This document shows, piece after piece, positions 1 through 11,227 of a DNA stretch of 64,000 nt; within the stretch, counting starts at the first letter, position 1; every line of letters begins with the position of its first letter. The position numbers were made by a program, and so were the translations under genes. Under the pieces are notes generated by a model. The model made no database searches. It was not told the origin of the DNA and worked only from the letters and a program-made list of their open reading frames with translations. The stretch is from Liolophura sinensis (taxonomy: Eukaryota; Mollusca; Polyplacophora; Chitonida; Chitonidae), in contig NC_088296.1 in assembly GCF_032854445.1 (NCBI RefSeq), forward strand, positions 18,835,485 to 18,899,484, in the 5' to 3' direction.

Positions 1-214
1 GACAATGTGACAGCTGGCAAATGTTTACACGTAACGGGTGAAATTTGGGTTTTTGAAGTAAAAACAAGGCTACACATCCACATTGTACATATTGAGCAGT
101 TGTTACTTACATTTATACATATTGATAAACAAGACAAATAATGATTTTCGCGTTTATATATACTTTCAAATATATTCCAGTCTATTTCAATATATTTCTT
201 GGATTTTGTTACAG
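1..214. other. Intron upstream of the galaxin-like exon, with a dispersed repeat
   Basis: AT-rich sequence ending in a pyrimidine-rich acceptor (TTTTGTTACAG, AG at 213-214). The first ~60 bases resemble a short repeat seen again near 1720, 7330, 11510, 14510 and 21640 (core like GGCAAATGGTCACACGTAAC). I see no coding potential here. Confidence 0.55.
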
Positions 215-753
215 CGGTTTGCCGCGGATCAGAAGGGGACACGTTGATTCCGATAGACTTTTATATTTGCTGTGATGGCGTGTACTTCCAAAACACGGAC
301 AAAACTAACCCTAAAGTATGCTGTGGAAAAGATTACTACCTTCCTAGCACAGAAATCTGTTGCGTTGACAAGTTCTACAAGAAAATTGACGAGGATACCG
401 GACTTTCGGCAACGTGCTGCGGAGATGTGTACTATGTACCAGACATTGAAGTCTGCTGCAACGGAGAATACGACGACAAGTTCGCGTTCGGTTGTTGTAA
501 CAAACAGTTCTACTCTCTTGATACCACTGAATGTTGTAACGGTGTCGAACACCAACGACATGGAGGATTTAAATGCTGTAATACTTATTATGGTCCGTCA
601 GATTTCATCTGCTGTAATAATTTACCATACCATTCATTCTTTTATTCTTGCTGCCACAACAAGAACCAGTATATACCCAGCACCCACCATTGCTGTGCGG
701 ACGGAAGTGTTTTGAGTCACGGAAATATCTGTGGTTTTCCTGCACGGAAGTAA
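215..753 (+). CDS. Galaxin-like di-cysteine repeat protein, 3' terminal exon
   Basis: The exon opens after an acceptor AG at 213-214 in phase 1 and ends at TAA 751-753, giving about 179 residues. The protein is a series of paired cysteines roughly every 12-20 residues, with units such as VCCGKDYYLPSTEICC and TCCGDVYYVPDIEVCC, and a final single Cys near the C-terminus. Di-cysteine repeats of this form, rich in Tyr and Asn, define galaxin and galaxin-like secreted proteins of corals and molluscs, some of which are in skeletal or shell matrices. That is family knowledge; the link to biomineralisation here is inference. The signal peptide and start codon must lie upstream of the window. The next AATAAA is at 908-913, about 155 bases after the stop, a plausible poly(A) signal. 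Alternative: another CC-rich extracellular protein such as a usherin-type repeat. Confidence 0.72.
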
Positions 754-995
754 TTGTCATAGAGACTATCACAAAGTGTCAAAGACGAAATTAACTCATT
801 GTTAACAGAGAACATGACAATTCTAGACCAAATAAGTAACGAAGTATTTATTGCAGCGAAGGTGTGTCAGCCAATGTCTGTAACTTGGTGCTGATATTTA
901 TGATAAAAATAAAAATAAAAACGTTTAAAAGAAGACGGATGTGTTTGTATTTCTATACTATTATTTACGCACTACTTAATAACTCTGTCGATGAT

Positions 996-1170
996 GGAAT
1001 GGTTAGAGCATACTCTTCGAAGTCAGGAGACCCGGGACCAAACCCAGATCGGGTTATACCAAGACTGAAAAAAATGTTACTTCTCGCTGCCTTGCTTGGA
1101 GCTCAGCACTGGGAGATTAAAGTACGGTACTATGACTGGTTGGCCCGATTCCAATGTAATGTGACTGAAT
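996..1170 (+). mobile_element. tRNA-derived SINE, family B (copy 1)
   Basis: It starts with a tRNA-like A-box stretch (TGGTTAGAGCATACTC) and has a degenerate B-box region (CGGGACCAAACCCAGATCGG). The block GTTATACCAAGACTGAAAAA and GCTGCCTTGCTTGG recurs at 28545-28690, so two copies support a repeat family. An apparent reading frame across it is incidental. Confidence 0.55.
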
Positions 1171-1382
1171 GAGTTGTCAAGGCTGGTGTCCTTGTTATAA
1201 TATTTTAGTGGAAGTAACAATTTGTTGGCATGCACAGGCTCTGCCACAGTAAATACTACGCCATAATAAAATGTAATGCAGGATCGCCGCAAATACACAT
1301 ATATATGATTTAAATCATGATTAAATTTATTTTATAAGTCTACCTCCCACCCTTACCCGCCCCATGAAACGGCTGTAATTTT

Positions 1383-1545
1383 TTTTTATTTATTTGATTG
1401 GCGTCTTACGCCATATTCAAGAATATTTCACCTATACGACATCGGACAGCATTATGGTGGGAAGAAACCGGGCAGAGGCCGGAGGAAACCCACGACCGTC
1501 CGCAGGTTGCTGTAAGACCTTCCCACGAACGCACGGGTATAATGT
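1383..1545 (-). mobile_element. tRNA-derived SINE, family A, 3' part
   Basis: On the minus strand this ends in the family A tail (TTACGCC...TTTGATTGGCG read on plus) plus an A/T-rich TTTATTTATTT end. It matches the full-length copy at 32835-33096 over the middle and tail only; the tRNA-like head is absent. Confidence 0.7.
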
Positions 1546-2942
1546 AGAATGGTGTAGTTCTAGTCTACTCATTTACTTGAGTCGTGCATGCCACCCTGCT
1601 TGAAGAGTTTTTCACGGATAGTCAGATTTATGCCTGGGCGAATGCAGTTGAAAGGAATTAGTTATGTATGTATCGCATGTTGCATAAGAACAATAACATT
1701 AAACATATACAACACAAAGAGGGAAACCAGAGCAGTGACGACAGCGTGATAGCTGCCAAATGGTCACAGGTAACCTATGAAACCATCGTCTATTATACAT
1801 ATGACAATGCATTAAGACTGTTCACATTTCCTTTTATACAATTTGTCGGAAACAGTGATGATATTTACATTTCACTAACTCCAAGACTGAATACAGAAGC
1901 CATAAATAACTTTGCAGCTCTGTGTGCTGTCAAAATGTTGGAATATAGGATAATGTTGAGGGAGAAATATTATCAGGTAGGTCCTAAAAGCTAACTGTGT
2001 CAGCTACAGGGGTATATTCTATGTCAGACCTAGCTTGCGTCGATAATCAGTACGTGGATGTATTTAACTCTATCCTGTCGATCACTTAATTCATTGTAGA
2101 ATGAAGTAAAAATACTTCACATGACATTCATATCTGCACTGACATGTGTGGTTGGTATATTGCACACTTCTGCAAAAAGCCTATGTCTAACGGACATACG
2201 CCTCGTATGCATCAGTACAGTGTAAGTGTCTTATTATATCATATTACTGTATAACCAGGATCCTGCTTTTAGACTAAACATCCTCATGGCCTGGTCTCTT
2301 TGTACTGTTTAATGTTAATGTATTTTAAATGGGATGGTAAAACGTAATTTGAAATTTGAGTAATTCTAAGCCAGTAACGTTTTATACAACACACATAACA
2401 GTAATCTGTTTTTTTTTTTTACCGAATTATGTTTAAAACCAATGGTACTAGTGGGCGTGTAATTTTACATTATTTAAACATTTACGTCAACTGTGGGCAA
2501 GAAACAGCTTTTCATAACAAAGGCAAGAACACACGTTTGTGGAATTATCCAGGGAAGATGGTAGGGAAAATAAAATTGTTCCACGCTCCACGCCTGTCTG
2601 ATGACTTTGATCTTCACAAATGAGTTTCCTGAAATGTGAGTATGATATGTATATACATAGACTAACAAAGTATACTCAAACGACATACAATTTTCACATT
2701 TTAGGATAGTAATTCAGGAACTATAGCAGCGTGAAAACTGTGTGGCCTTAACATGAATTCGTCTCACTTTGTTCTCTGAAGATTTGTGTTGGACGTTGTT
2801 TTGAAATTTGGCCTCACGATTATTCAACGAAAGCGTCCGTTCTGGTTGACGTCTAGTATACGAATGTGCGAATCTATATGCACATATGTATAGCTACTGT
2901 AGGCTTGTTAGCTAATGTAATAAATAGATGGAACATTTGCAG
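1546..2942. other. Intergenic or intronic DNA, mostly unexplained
   Basis: It contains one copy of the dispersed short repeat near 1715-1800. Around 2740-2890 there is a diverged plus-strand fragment matching the 3' region of the retroelement copies at 7590-7920 and 18780-19000. I find no convincing exon in the rest. Confidence 0.5.
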
Positions 2943-3200
2943 CTACCAGCTGTGCCGATGCCAACGGACATGTTGAGAAGGGCAAGTTCTACAACATCTC
3001 GGACATTGAGGCTAATTTTGTAAATGCACAGGCACTTTGTGAAAGGGATGGTGGACGTTTGGCTAATATCGCACCGCAACCGGTGTCGAGCATGCTGGAC
3101 TTTCCTCTGGCCACATTTTTAGGACCTCGTGTTGGCGACAGTTGTGTTTGGATCGGAGCGTCGGATCGGGAAAAAGAAGGCATCTGGTTGTGGACTGACG
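2943..3200 (+). CDS. C-type lectin-like domain exon (N-terminal half)
   Basis: An acceptor AG at 2941-2942 and a donor GTATGT at 3201 bound a 258-base exon that is open in one frame and phase 1 at both ends. The 86 residues carry C-type lectin hallmarks: an early Cys, the helix segment NFVNAQALCERDGGRLANI, and then CVWIGASDREKEGIWLWTDG, which fits the WIG...D..EG.W.W.DG block of the fold. The calcium/sugar-binding end (WND region) and the last cysteines would be on a following exon, which I did not find in the next few kilobases. C-type lectin-like proteins in molluscs are commonly secreted recognition proteins or parts of membrane receptors; the role here is inferred. Phase 1-1 symmetry fits a shuffled module. 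It may be an orphan or duplicated exon. Confidence 0.72.
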
Positions 3201-3599
3201 GTATGTATTTCGTGTTTGACGTTACATGTAACCGCAGAACAAAGAAACTTTTATTATTTGTTACGCACAATTTCTGAATTCAAGTATGGTGAAACGACAA
3301 AAATGGCCACAGAAATTAAGTCAGGAAAAATAACGGATACTCGGCAATGGTTGGTGCTTCAGCATTCAAATAATCGACATGATGTTGACGATGTCGTACT
3401 GAAAATCACCTGATGGGAAACTATTGTGAACTCTGAAGTTTGGTATACGTTATGACTTAAATGACAGTGATAACATCCAATCAACCACACGATTCTAACA
3501 CAACTGTTCAAATGCCATCTAAAAAGTCAATGCAGGCAAGGTAAGAAGAAGTTTAATGAGATGTCCATTCATAGCACTTCTACACTTTCTGTACCACCC

Positions 3600-4425
3600 C
3601 ATCTGATCCGCGTATGTCAAGACATGTCCAATTTCCGACTTTATCATCCAGTCAGAACATTTCAGACCGATAAAAATACACTGTTCTTAAAATTAAAGCA
3701 CCTAAATAGAGGTCTGGATTTATTCAACAATCCACGAATTTTAAATGATTCAGAGGTTAGCAATGCTGTCCCGAAGTACTTCTGCGTTTCCTACCAATAT
3801 ATAAAACCTATCGCTTCCGAGATATTTAATAACGCGAAAGCAGTTACAGATTTTTAAAATGTCCAAATATACATCTGGTAGATACAGTTGTGACTGTGAA
3901 TTGTCAGATTTTTACTTACCATCCATGTACGCATGTCTTGACTGGTAACTTCAGTATTGTAAATAATGATGGTCTTCGAATTCTGCTTGTAAGGGGTCCC
4001 CAGTATAAAGAGCCAAGAAAGATACATGTTAATATCCGACTTAATAAGAAAATTGCCCTTTCTACGCTTGAAAACTTTGCCAAAAAATGGTGTAAACGGG
4101 AGAAAGTTTGATAATTTTAACATTATACATTATCCTTACCTGAAAAATAATACACTGAAAGGTCCTGCAAATAGCGTGTACATATCTCGCCTTGTAGCAT
4201 TTGTTAGATCGTGTGTGCTGTGTGGCTATTTCAATCAACATTACTAGATATTACGGCAAAAACTATTGTGTCAGGTTACTCCATCAAACTCGTTCACTCC
4301 AAGTTTCTTAAGTTTTACAATTCTTATGTAAGTAAATACAGAAATAGCGCTCAGAAGCTCTCGGGCGCTGCTTCATTGAGCGTAAATCCGCTTAACCCGG
4401 GCATTGGGGCTGTATATTCCTAGTG
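3600..4425 (+). pseudogene. Penelope-like retroelement remnant, internally deleted
   Basis: Reading frames at 3561-3857, 3890-4111 and 4026-4423 carry pieces of one retroelement polyprotein in order: an N-terminal region (FRLYHPVRTFQTDKNTLFLK), a region with VLTGNFSIVNNDGLR and LENFAKKWCKRE, and then a C-terminal region with HYPYLKNN and SGYSIKLVHSKFLKFYN. The last part matches the end of the copy at 12086-13150, which keeps the reverse transcriptase core. Here the RT core between about 4110 and 4112 is missing, so this copy is internally deleted and has frameshifts. Placement in Penelope-like elements is by overall motif resemblance; another non-LTR class is possible. Confidence 0.55.
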
Positions 4426-4539
4426 TTGAATTAGAGCTCCACTCTGGATATATGAACAGAAGGGAAAATGCGATACAGTATTTCATTATCTGCAATACAT
4501 TATCTGTATACTTACTTAATTGTTTTATAGTTTGTGTTA

Positions 4540-5060
4540 AACACAAAAAATGAACAAAACAAACATTCGTATACCAGCCGTCAACCAATAAAAACGTTCG
4601 AAGTCAATAATCGCGAGGCAAATTCCCCAAACGACGTGTAACACAAACCACCAAAGAACTAAGAATGTATATAAAGTACGAAAATTGGACAGAATTATAC
4701 AAAGACAAGCAGTGAACAGTTTTCAGTGATGTAGGAAAGACGCAAGGAATGTTCTAGACGACCGAGTTAAATCAGTATTCAAACCGTGTACCATGCTAGA
4801 TATATGCTGTCAAAAAATATGTATCTCCGTTCCGCTGTGATTGCAACTGTTCATATATCAAACGTGGCGGTCTAATTCAACCCGATGAATACACAGTGCC
4901 TAGCCTGAGATTAAGCAGAATGGGACTCAGTTATCAAGCTAAATACCAGAGATTCTGGACGATTTTCCGTATGTACTTACTACAGAATAATACTTTGTAA
5001 AACTTAAGCAACTTAGTGTGAAAGGCGTTTGATGAAATAATCTTGTTACACATGTAAACC
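4540..5060 (-). mobile_element. Retroelement 3' fragment, opposite orientation
   Basis: Read on the minus strand, 5060 down to 4540 matches the 3' part of the copies at 9500-10391 and 12700-13150, including the segment that encodes the FIKRL-type end of the RT protein. It lies tail to tail with the plus-strand copy at 3600-4425. Many stops. Confidence 0.5.
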
Positions 5061-5280
5061 TTGTGGGTATAAAAAGATGTACCTAACTTCTCTTGACTTT
5101 ATCTCCGGACGTACGTAGGAAGTTGTGCAACCTGCGGATGGTCGAGTTCATCGCAGTTTTAAAGAGAAGGAAACTCTTTTAAGTAAGACTCTTTTAAGCA
5201 TTTTTGCCTGAGAGAAAATGTTACCTTGCTAGAGATCCTCTGCATCTTTATATCTTACCGTTTTTGTGATGGTTCATATA

Positions 5281-5285
<5 letters not shown>

Positions 5286-5375
<90 letters not shown>
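5286..5375. repeat. (AT)n microsatellite
   Basis: About 90 bases of nearly pure AT/TA dinucleotides. It directly abuts the left end of a TIR element at 5376. Confidence 0.97.
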
Positions 5376-5378
<3 letters not shown>

Positions 5379-5857
5379 GCAGCGAAATTTGGCCTGCCGG
5401 CGAAACCCAGAAATCGGTTACGTCTTTTCCGCCTCGCCTAACTGATAATTCGGTTACGCCACGTATGTTTATCAACCCGATCGGTTACGCTAATTGTTTA
5501 CGTGGTTTATGTTTCAGGCATCATTCTGGATCATTAATAAAAGTATTCAGCTCAATGTTATGTTTGTTTTTCTTTTCTATATCTAGCAGCTCATACCGTA
5601 AGGTTGGTGAACAAAAGAAAGAGAAATTTTACACTCACACGGTGTTTCAGCGTTGTGTGTTGCCTGGTTGGTACTTGACTCCTGTGGCACATTTTTACGT
5701 GAAATTCCGTTATACAGGCTTATATGTTTGCAATATGCCCAGTCCAACATTAAGTACTTCCAGTAAGTGTCATTACGGTATTGGGGGAGCGAGTTTGGTA
5801 TCCCTGATTACTGATAATTACGCAGTTTCCAACGCACGTGGTGTGAGTCTTACCACA

Positions 5858-5946
<89 letters not shown>

Positions 5947-6467
5947 TCGCTACAGGGCCGGAGAGACCTTGACGTCACAGGCCTATGCGTCACAGGCCTG
6001 TGCTCTAAATCAGAACGCAGCCGGTGAGGTCCCGTAAGGGTTCCATCAATCTGTATGTTAGACTCGACTAATTTGGGCTCGAGTAGCAGTTAAACTACAT
6101 GTACATGAAAAGGTAACCTTGTTTTATTTACTTGCATGATCGTGAAAAGATAAGTAAAAATAAATAATTTGAGTATTATCTCAAAGCCTGTAAGGCATAT
6201 ATGAATGATTACATTTCCATGTGACCAGCACAGGCAGCTGGCTGTGGCTGAAGTCGATGTTTCTATTTTTAGACGCGTTGCCATACTAACCGCGTTGTGA
6301 TTCTGAAAGCTGTTCAGTCCAGTTTATCTGTAGTTACCTAATGCACACTGACTCTAAGGACGTTCTCGTTGGACAGTTGGCCTAACCGATTTTCCGGTTA
6401 GCCAAATTGAACCGCACGTAACCGTTGCGCGACCGACGGTTTCGTTCGCGCCAAATTTCGCTGCCTG
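5376..6467. mobile_element. Non-autonomous DNA transposon with 18-bp perfect TIRs, inserted in (TA)n
   Basis: The left end CAGGCAGCGAAATTTGGC (5376-5393) is the exact reverse complement of the right end at 6450-6467. Both ends are flanked by TATATA repeats, so the target was a TA microsatellite and the duplication length cannot be read. Subterminal segments repeat CGGTTACG-like words near 5420-5490 and 6380-6425, and one internal palindrome (CTAACCGATTTTCCGGTTAG) lies near 6383-6402. The 1,092-bp element has a second (AT)n block at 5862-5944. No transposase frame is visible; a reading frame at 5465-6037 runs through the AT block and is not convincing. Confidence 0.75.
5862..5944. repeat. (AT)n microsatellite inside the TIR element
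   Basis: About 83 bases of alternating AT. Confidence 0.95.
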
Positions 6468-6724
6468 TATATATATATATATATATCGGAGTTCTGGCGG
6501 CGCAAACCATCTACCTTTAGCTAAGGACTGGCGAAGTTTTCAACATGTGACGTCACACCAGGCAAACCATAGTGGTGGTAGAACAGCGATGTTTATCGAA
6601 CTTTAAACTGTGCAAACCGCAACGGACGACTTTGAACAGGAAATCTAAAAAAACAGCGAGAGTGAGAAAAACCTAAAAGGGCACTGAACAATTGTTGTGG
6701 GCATGTCAAAATATTTCACAGTTT

Positions 6725-6845
6725 CATTCAAAGGCAACTTGAGGATGGTCATGGGTTTCCTCTGGCTCTGCCGGTTTCCTTACACCGCAATGCCGTCTGC
6801 CTTCCTATAAGTAAAATATTATTCAGTACGGCGTAAAAAAAACCC
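6725..6845 (+). mobile_element. SINE family A, 3' fragment
   Basis: It carries the tail block CTATAAGTAAAATATTATTC AGTACGGCGTAAAA, preceded by a degenerate middle (GGATGGTCATGGGTTTCC and CTCTGCCGGTTTCC). The head is missing. Confidence 0.65.
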
Positions 6846-6923
6846 CACTGGAGTCAATATACATGTATCACAATGTACATCAATAGGATTATGAAGGTCA
6901 CCACACTGCTTACGTTATTTTAG

Positions 6924-7099
6924 GAACACCTGTTGATGGATGTGAGATGGAGTCGAAGTCGTCATTCTTATGCTCTTCTACGGTTCGTACTGGATTGTCG
7001 AAGTTTGTTGCTTTGAATCGAAGTACGCCAGTTGGAAATTACTGGAAATTAAAAAGGAAAATTACTGCCACATCTTTTCCAGATTTGTTTGTGAATATG
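6924..7099 (+). CDS. Putative internal exon, function unknown
   Basis: The exon is bounded by acceptor TTATTTTAG (AG 6922-6923) and a strong donor GTAAGT at 7100. It is open in the frame that begins TPVDGCEMESKSSFLCSS and contains two cysteines and a basic stretch (NYWKLKRKI). It starts in phase 1 and ends in phase 0. I do not recognise a domain. It lies on the same strand as the lectin and PAN-like exons and could be part of the same transcription unit, but that is inference from position and strand only. Confidence 0.35.
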
Positions 7100-7497
7100 G
7101 TAAGTTCAATTGAACAGTTTGTGCAGAATGTATATCCGCACCACAATGATACAGGTACTTCTACTGAAGAAAGGAAATAACGAATTCTCGCCGCAATCTC
7201 AGAAATTAAATCATTTTATCCATAAAGTGCATGGTAGGCAAGTTGCATCAAACTTTATCATTACACTAATGTATTTGCGCATCACAAGAACGGGCAGACG
7301 CAGTGATATTGTCCCAAATGGCGAACTGTAATAATTGTCAAATGGTCACAAGTAATCGGTGAAATGTATACCTCAGTTAGGGTTTTATTTGGGTTTTTAG
7401 TGTAATTTGGGAGGGGGGATGAAAACATGTTATTTGAAAGTTATTAGACGTCACGACTTCCAATTACATACATTTAACATCTGTCTGCAGATAAGGG

Positions 7498-7500
<3 letters not shown>

Positions 7501-7581
<81 letters not shown>
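7501..7581. repeat. (AT)n microsatellite
   Basis: About 80 bases of alternating AT with one interruption. Confidence 0.95.
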
Positions 7582-7586
<5 letters not shown>

Positions 7587-7589
7587 CAT

Positions 7590-7920
7590 CGTGTTGAAAT
7601 TAAATTGACACATTTGATATGTGAATAGTTGCAATCAAAGCGCAACTGCGATACAATTTGTGGTATTGACAACTGATACTCTGGCATGGTACACGATTTG
7701 AATGCGGATTTGACTTAGTCGCCTAGAACATACCTTACGTTTTTCCAACATCATTGAAAACTCTTGACTGCTTCTCTTTGCATGAGTCCGTTCTACTTGT
7801 GTACTTTATATATACTTTTTAATTTGTGTTTTACGTTGTTTTGGGAATATGCCTTGTGGTTATTGACCTTGAACGTTCTTACTGGTTGATAGCTAGTATA
7901 CCAACGTCTGCTTCGACGCA
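7590..7920 (+). mobile_element. Retroelement 3' fragment
   Basis: The segment matches, in opposite orientation, the repeats at 4560-5000 and 9530-9760 (for example ATAGTTGCAATCAAAGCGCA and TGACTTAGTCGCCTAGAACA). It begins directly after the AT microsatellite. No open frame. Confidence 0.5.
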
Positions 7921-8093
7921 TAGATTTTATTAGTTCCATTACCAGCCGGCCTGGTGACTAACAAATAAAACGTATTCTTGAGTGGCCTAACCGATTAGTG
8001 GAAACAATCATGTATGTCCTGCATGTAAGCACAGTTGTTTTTTTGACAAGAAAGCAAACAGCGAGCCATCACTTCTGGACCATTTATTTTTAG

Positions 8094-8228
8094 AAGAGCC
8101 TGTGTTAAAACCGGGCGTGAAAGTGAGTGGGATAGTGGGCAACTTTCAAATGATCGTTGCTTTCCCCCGGGCTCTTCCCGCCATAATGCTTACCGTCGTC
8201 GTATAAGTAAAACACCAATCAGAAAATA
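8094..8228 (+). other. Possible relic exon running into a SINE family A tail
   Basis: After an acceptor-like TTATTTTTAG (AG 8092-8093) the frame reads EEPVLKPGVKVSG, resembling the start of the exon at 8949 (DESALKPEEKPALKAK). A SINE family A tail (CGTCGTCGTATAAGTAAAAC) follows from about 8155, so this looks like a duplicated exon that has been interrupted. Confidence 0.3.
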
Positions 8229-8948
8229 ATGTATTTAATTATTAAATGTCTAATTTTTACCTGTGGGTATTTTTCTGTAGGGCTGATGGATATGTCTACG
8301 AAATTGTAACTCCAGTAAGGGTGGATTAAACTTCTACTTTTGACACAGAGCATGTGCTTTAATTTCATTGATGTGAACTTCCCCATGACATGTCTATTCT
8401 AGTGAGTTACGACAAAGTGTGATCCTGTGCTGAATTAAAACACTTTCCGGTATGATCACATGAGACCAGTAACAGTGTGAAGTGAATAATTGATGGTGTT
8501 TGTGATCACAGTTACTTGATAAATCACTACCGATGTGTAGAGTTTAGAGCCAATTTCTCCCCTGCCTTCCCCAAGTAAAAACTGCCGTGACGGAACACAA
8601 CAGGATACTTAATGTCAGGACTGAACTCTGCAACTTTACCCAGACTGAAGACAGTCACATTTACGCTAATTAGTTTTTCTGTAGTTTTAATTGCTATGTT
8701 GCACCATATACTACGTAATAAAAACCAAATGCTTCCCGTATTGTTTAAAGTTTGTATGTCCGCAACTCTTCCTTGACTTCTCTCTTTTACAGCTGTGTAC
8801 TTGCTCACAACGGCCGGATATAATCGTAAACGAAAGGAACACATTTATACAACCTGTATCTTAAATGAATCCTTTTTTGGAACAATATATCAAATAAGCT
8901 GGTAATGAACCCTTATTGCGTGAGACACATATAAACATTTTTTTTCAG

Positions 8949-9056
8949 ACGAGTCGGCGTTAAAACCAGAGGAGAAACCTGCCCTGAAAGCAAAGGTGCA
9001 CAATGTTTTAAAGCCAAGGGTGAAGTCTGATTTTCCTCAGACATCGAAAAAGATAG
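8949..9056 (+). CDS. Putative Lys/Pro-rich internal exon
   Basis: This 108-base exon lies between acceptor TTTTTTTTCAG (AG 8947-8948) and donor AG|GTAAGC (GT 9057-9058), in phase 1 at both ends. It encodes 36 residues rich in Lys, Pro and Ala, starting DESALKPEEKPALKAKV and ending TSKKI. The composition suggests a linker or stalk rather than a folded domain. The symmetric phase and the partial copy at 8094 suggest exon duplication. Function unknown. Confidence 0.42.
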
Positions 9057-9499
9057 GTAAGCTGATATTTTCTTTATACATCCTTATTCTTTGTGGATTA
9101 TTTTTTTCGTCCAAAAATACCAATCTCCTGTTAAGAGTTATGACGTCAATGTCATTTTTTGTCAGGTATTATTCTTGTTTCAACGCTTAACGCGTGCTTG
9201 TCTCATAGGTTTCACCACTGCAGAAAACCCCAGTGTAAACGATTGGCAAAGCACTGACAAACTCAGTCAAAAGTCAAAAGGCAGAGACATAAGTTTACGT
9301 TGCCTGACTGGCATAAAAAAATAAATAAAGTAGCAAATTATAAATGTCTAATTTTATCTGTGGTGTTTTTTTTCCCGGCCTGAGTGTGTAAAAGTGTAAC
9401 TTTTTGGTAAGAAATTACATTACATTTGGCAGTGGGTATATGTTTTATTTTCTTTCACAAAATTATCTTTTGACAAATCAGCACAATAATTTTGGCGAT

Positions 9500-10391
9500 G
9501 AACCTATGCGTCAAAACAGAAACTCATATACCAGCCGTCAACCAATGAGAACGTTGCAAGTCAATGATCGCAAGGACAATTTCCAAAACAGAAACTACCA
9601 AAGTATGTAAAAGACGAAATTATGACAGAATCGCACAAAGACAAGAATTCAACATTCTTCAGTGATGATAGAAAGACGTAAGGTGTATTCTAGGCGACTA
9701 AGTGAAATCAGTATTTAAATCTTAGAGTATAAGTTGTTGATAATAAAATATGTATCTCCGTTGCGCTTTGATTGCAGCTGTTCATATATCCAACGTGGCG
9801 ATTTACTTCAACATGATGAATATACTGCCCCTAGCCGCAGGTTACGCAAAATTAGACACACTCATGAAGCAGAGCCCCAGGGATTTTGGACTATGTCCAT
9901 ATTTGCTTTTCAGAGAACTATGCTCATTGTAAAACTTAAAAAAAACTTAAAGTGAAGTCGTTTGATGGAATAACTTTGACACACTAGCTTTGTAGTAATA
10001 ACTTGTGACGTTGACTGAAATCGTTACACAACACGCAGGATAAAACAAATGCTACAGGGCGAAATGTGTACACGCCATATGCAGGACAATTCTATATATT
10101 GCCATCCAAGTAAGGATAATGTACCATGTCAAAATTGAAACTATCCTTCTTGTCGTGAAGTCTGCGAGAGAGGAAACCGTTTTGGTCTTTGTACAAATAT
10201 AGATCCAGATAAGATGTACCGTCTGTGATTTCCTTTAAATCCAAAAAGGTGGATATATATCTTTCACTGCCTTTGCTGTATAGGAACTGTTTAACGCTAG
10301 GCAGATCAATAAACCGTTTAGTCAGTGAAAACAAAACGAGCCAGGTGAGGATTACTCGGTAATAATTTCTGAATATAGTCTTTCTGAACAT
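9500..10391 (-). pseudogene. Penelope-like retroelement copy, broken
   Basis: On the minus strand, 10391-10092 encodes the part of the RT that follows the catalytic core: FSLTKRFIDLP (the YIDD-type motif is degraded to FIDL), then TSYLDLYLYKDQNGFLSRRL and KKDSFNFDMVHYPYLDGNI. The match continues with frameshifts to about 9500, through the region equivalent to 12576-13100 of the plus-strand copy. Several stops and frameshifts show that it is dead. Confidence 0.6.
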
Positions 10392-10966
10392 AATCAGCAG
10401 TTCCTATATTACTTATTTGTAGGTTTAAACTGTCATCGCTATAGCAATGCCAACCACATTGTCAAAACTTAAAATAAGGAGTCAACCGTCATGATGTAAT
10501 AGGCTTGAAGAAAAGCTTCCATTGATGAAAAAGATGTGTTTTAACTATGTGTTTTCACCGGACTCACACAGGAGAGATCTACACTAACAGTTTTATATGT
10601 CAACCTGGCTTCCAATGCTGAGGCCAAATTCTTTTCAGAATCCCACTGTCTCTCATTAAACGCTCATTACTGTACCACGAATAGTAAACCGCCAATTCAC
10701 CCAATCTTACGGCACGCTTCACGTTTCTCAGATCGGTGACTCTACACGTGAGTGTAATGGGCACGGTGTCGAATTAGATACAACCCATTTTCATACCGTA
10801 CACGATGCCAAGATATATTATCTAACATTTTTTCATTTGATACTCTGACCTTTAATACACATGACTTTTTATTGGTCTTGTTTGGTAAATTCTGAATTAT
10901 ATTTCGTAATTTTGAACAAATAATCATAAAATGATAGGGTGTCATCGATTTTACTCTTTTCTTCAG

Positions 10967-11227
10967 TTGTTATGGAACATGACCCATCCAGGCCCTAAAC
11001 TGATTGTTGGAGATCCAGTATTTACCATATCAACTCCCATTGTGACGATATGTTCCCGCATTTGCATGATTAAAGAAACATGTAACATGTTTAATTATAA
11101 CATTGCTACACGTGAGTGCAGAGGATACAGTGCAGAGTTCTACCGTCGCCTACAAGGAGGAGCCAAGGTAGGAAGTATAGCCTCTGAAAAAGATGTAGAG
11201 TATTTCTTCAAGACCAAGACCCACTTT
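10967..11227 (+). CDS. PAN/apple-like domain exon
   Basis: Acceptor TTTTCTTCAG (AG 10965-10966) opens an exon in phase 0. I place its end before a GTAACT at 11228, though the frame stays open to a stop at 11384-11386. The 87 residues have the cysteine spacing of a PAN/apple module: ICSRICMIKETCNMFNYN followed by TRECRGYSAEFYR, then GGAKVGSIASEKDVEYFFK, which resembles the typical end of such a domain. PAN/apple modules bind proteins or carbohydrates outside the cell. If the true end is the stop at 11386, this is a terminal exon with a longer, less convincing tail. Recognition is moderate. Confidence 0.5.

Noticed and set aside
864-1172. 102-residue plus-strand frame
   Set aside because: It covers the presumed 3' UTR of the galaxin-like gene and a SINE family B copy.
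1668-1994. 108-residue plus-strand frame
   Set aside because: No domain, no splice context, and it includes the dispersed short repeat.
5226-5475. Frames rich in Tyr-Ile on both strands at AT tracts
   Set aside because: Translation of (AT)n microsatellite.
5465-6037. 190-residue plus-strand frame inside the TIR element
   Set aside because: It runs through an (AT)n block and has no transposase features.
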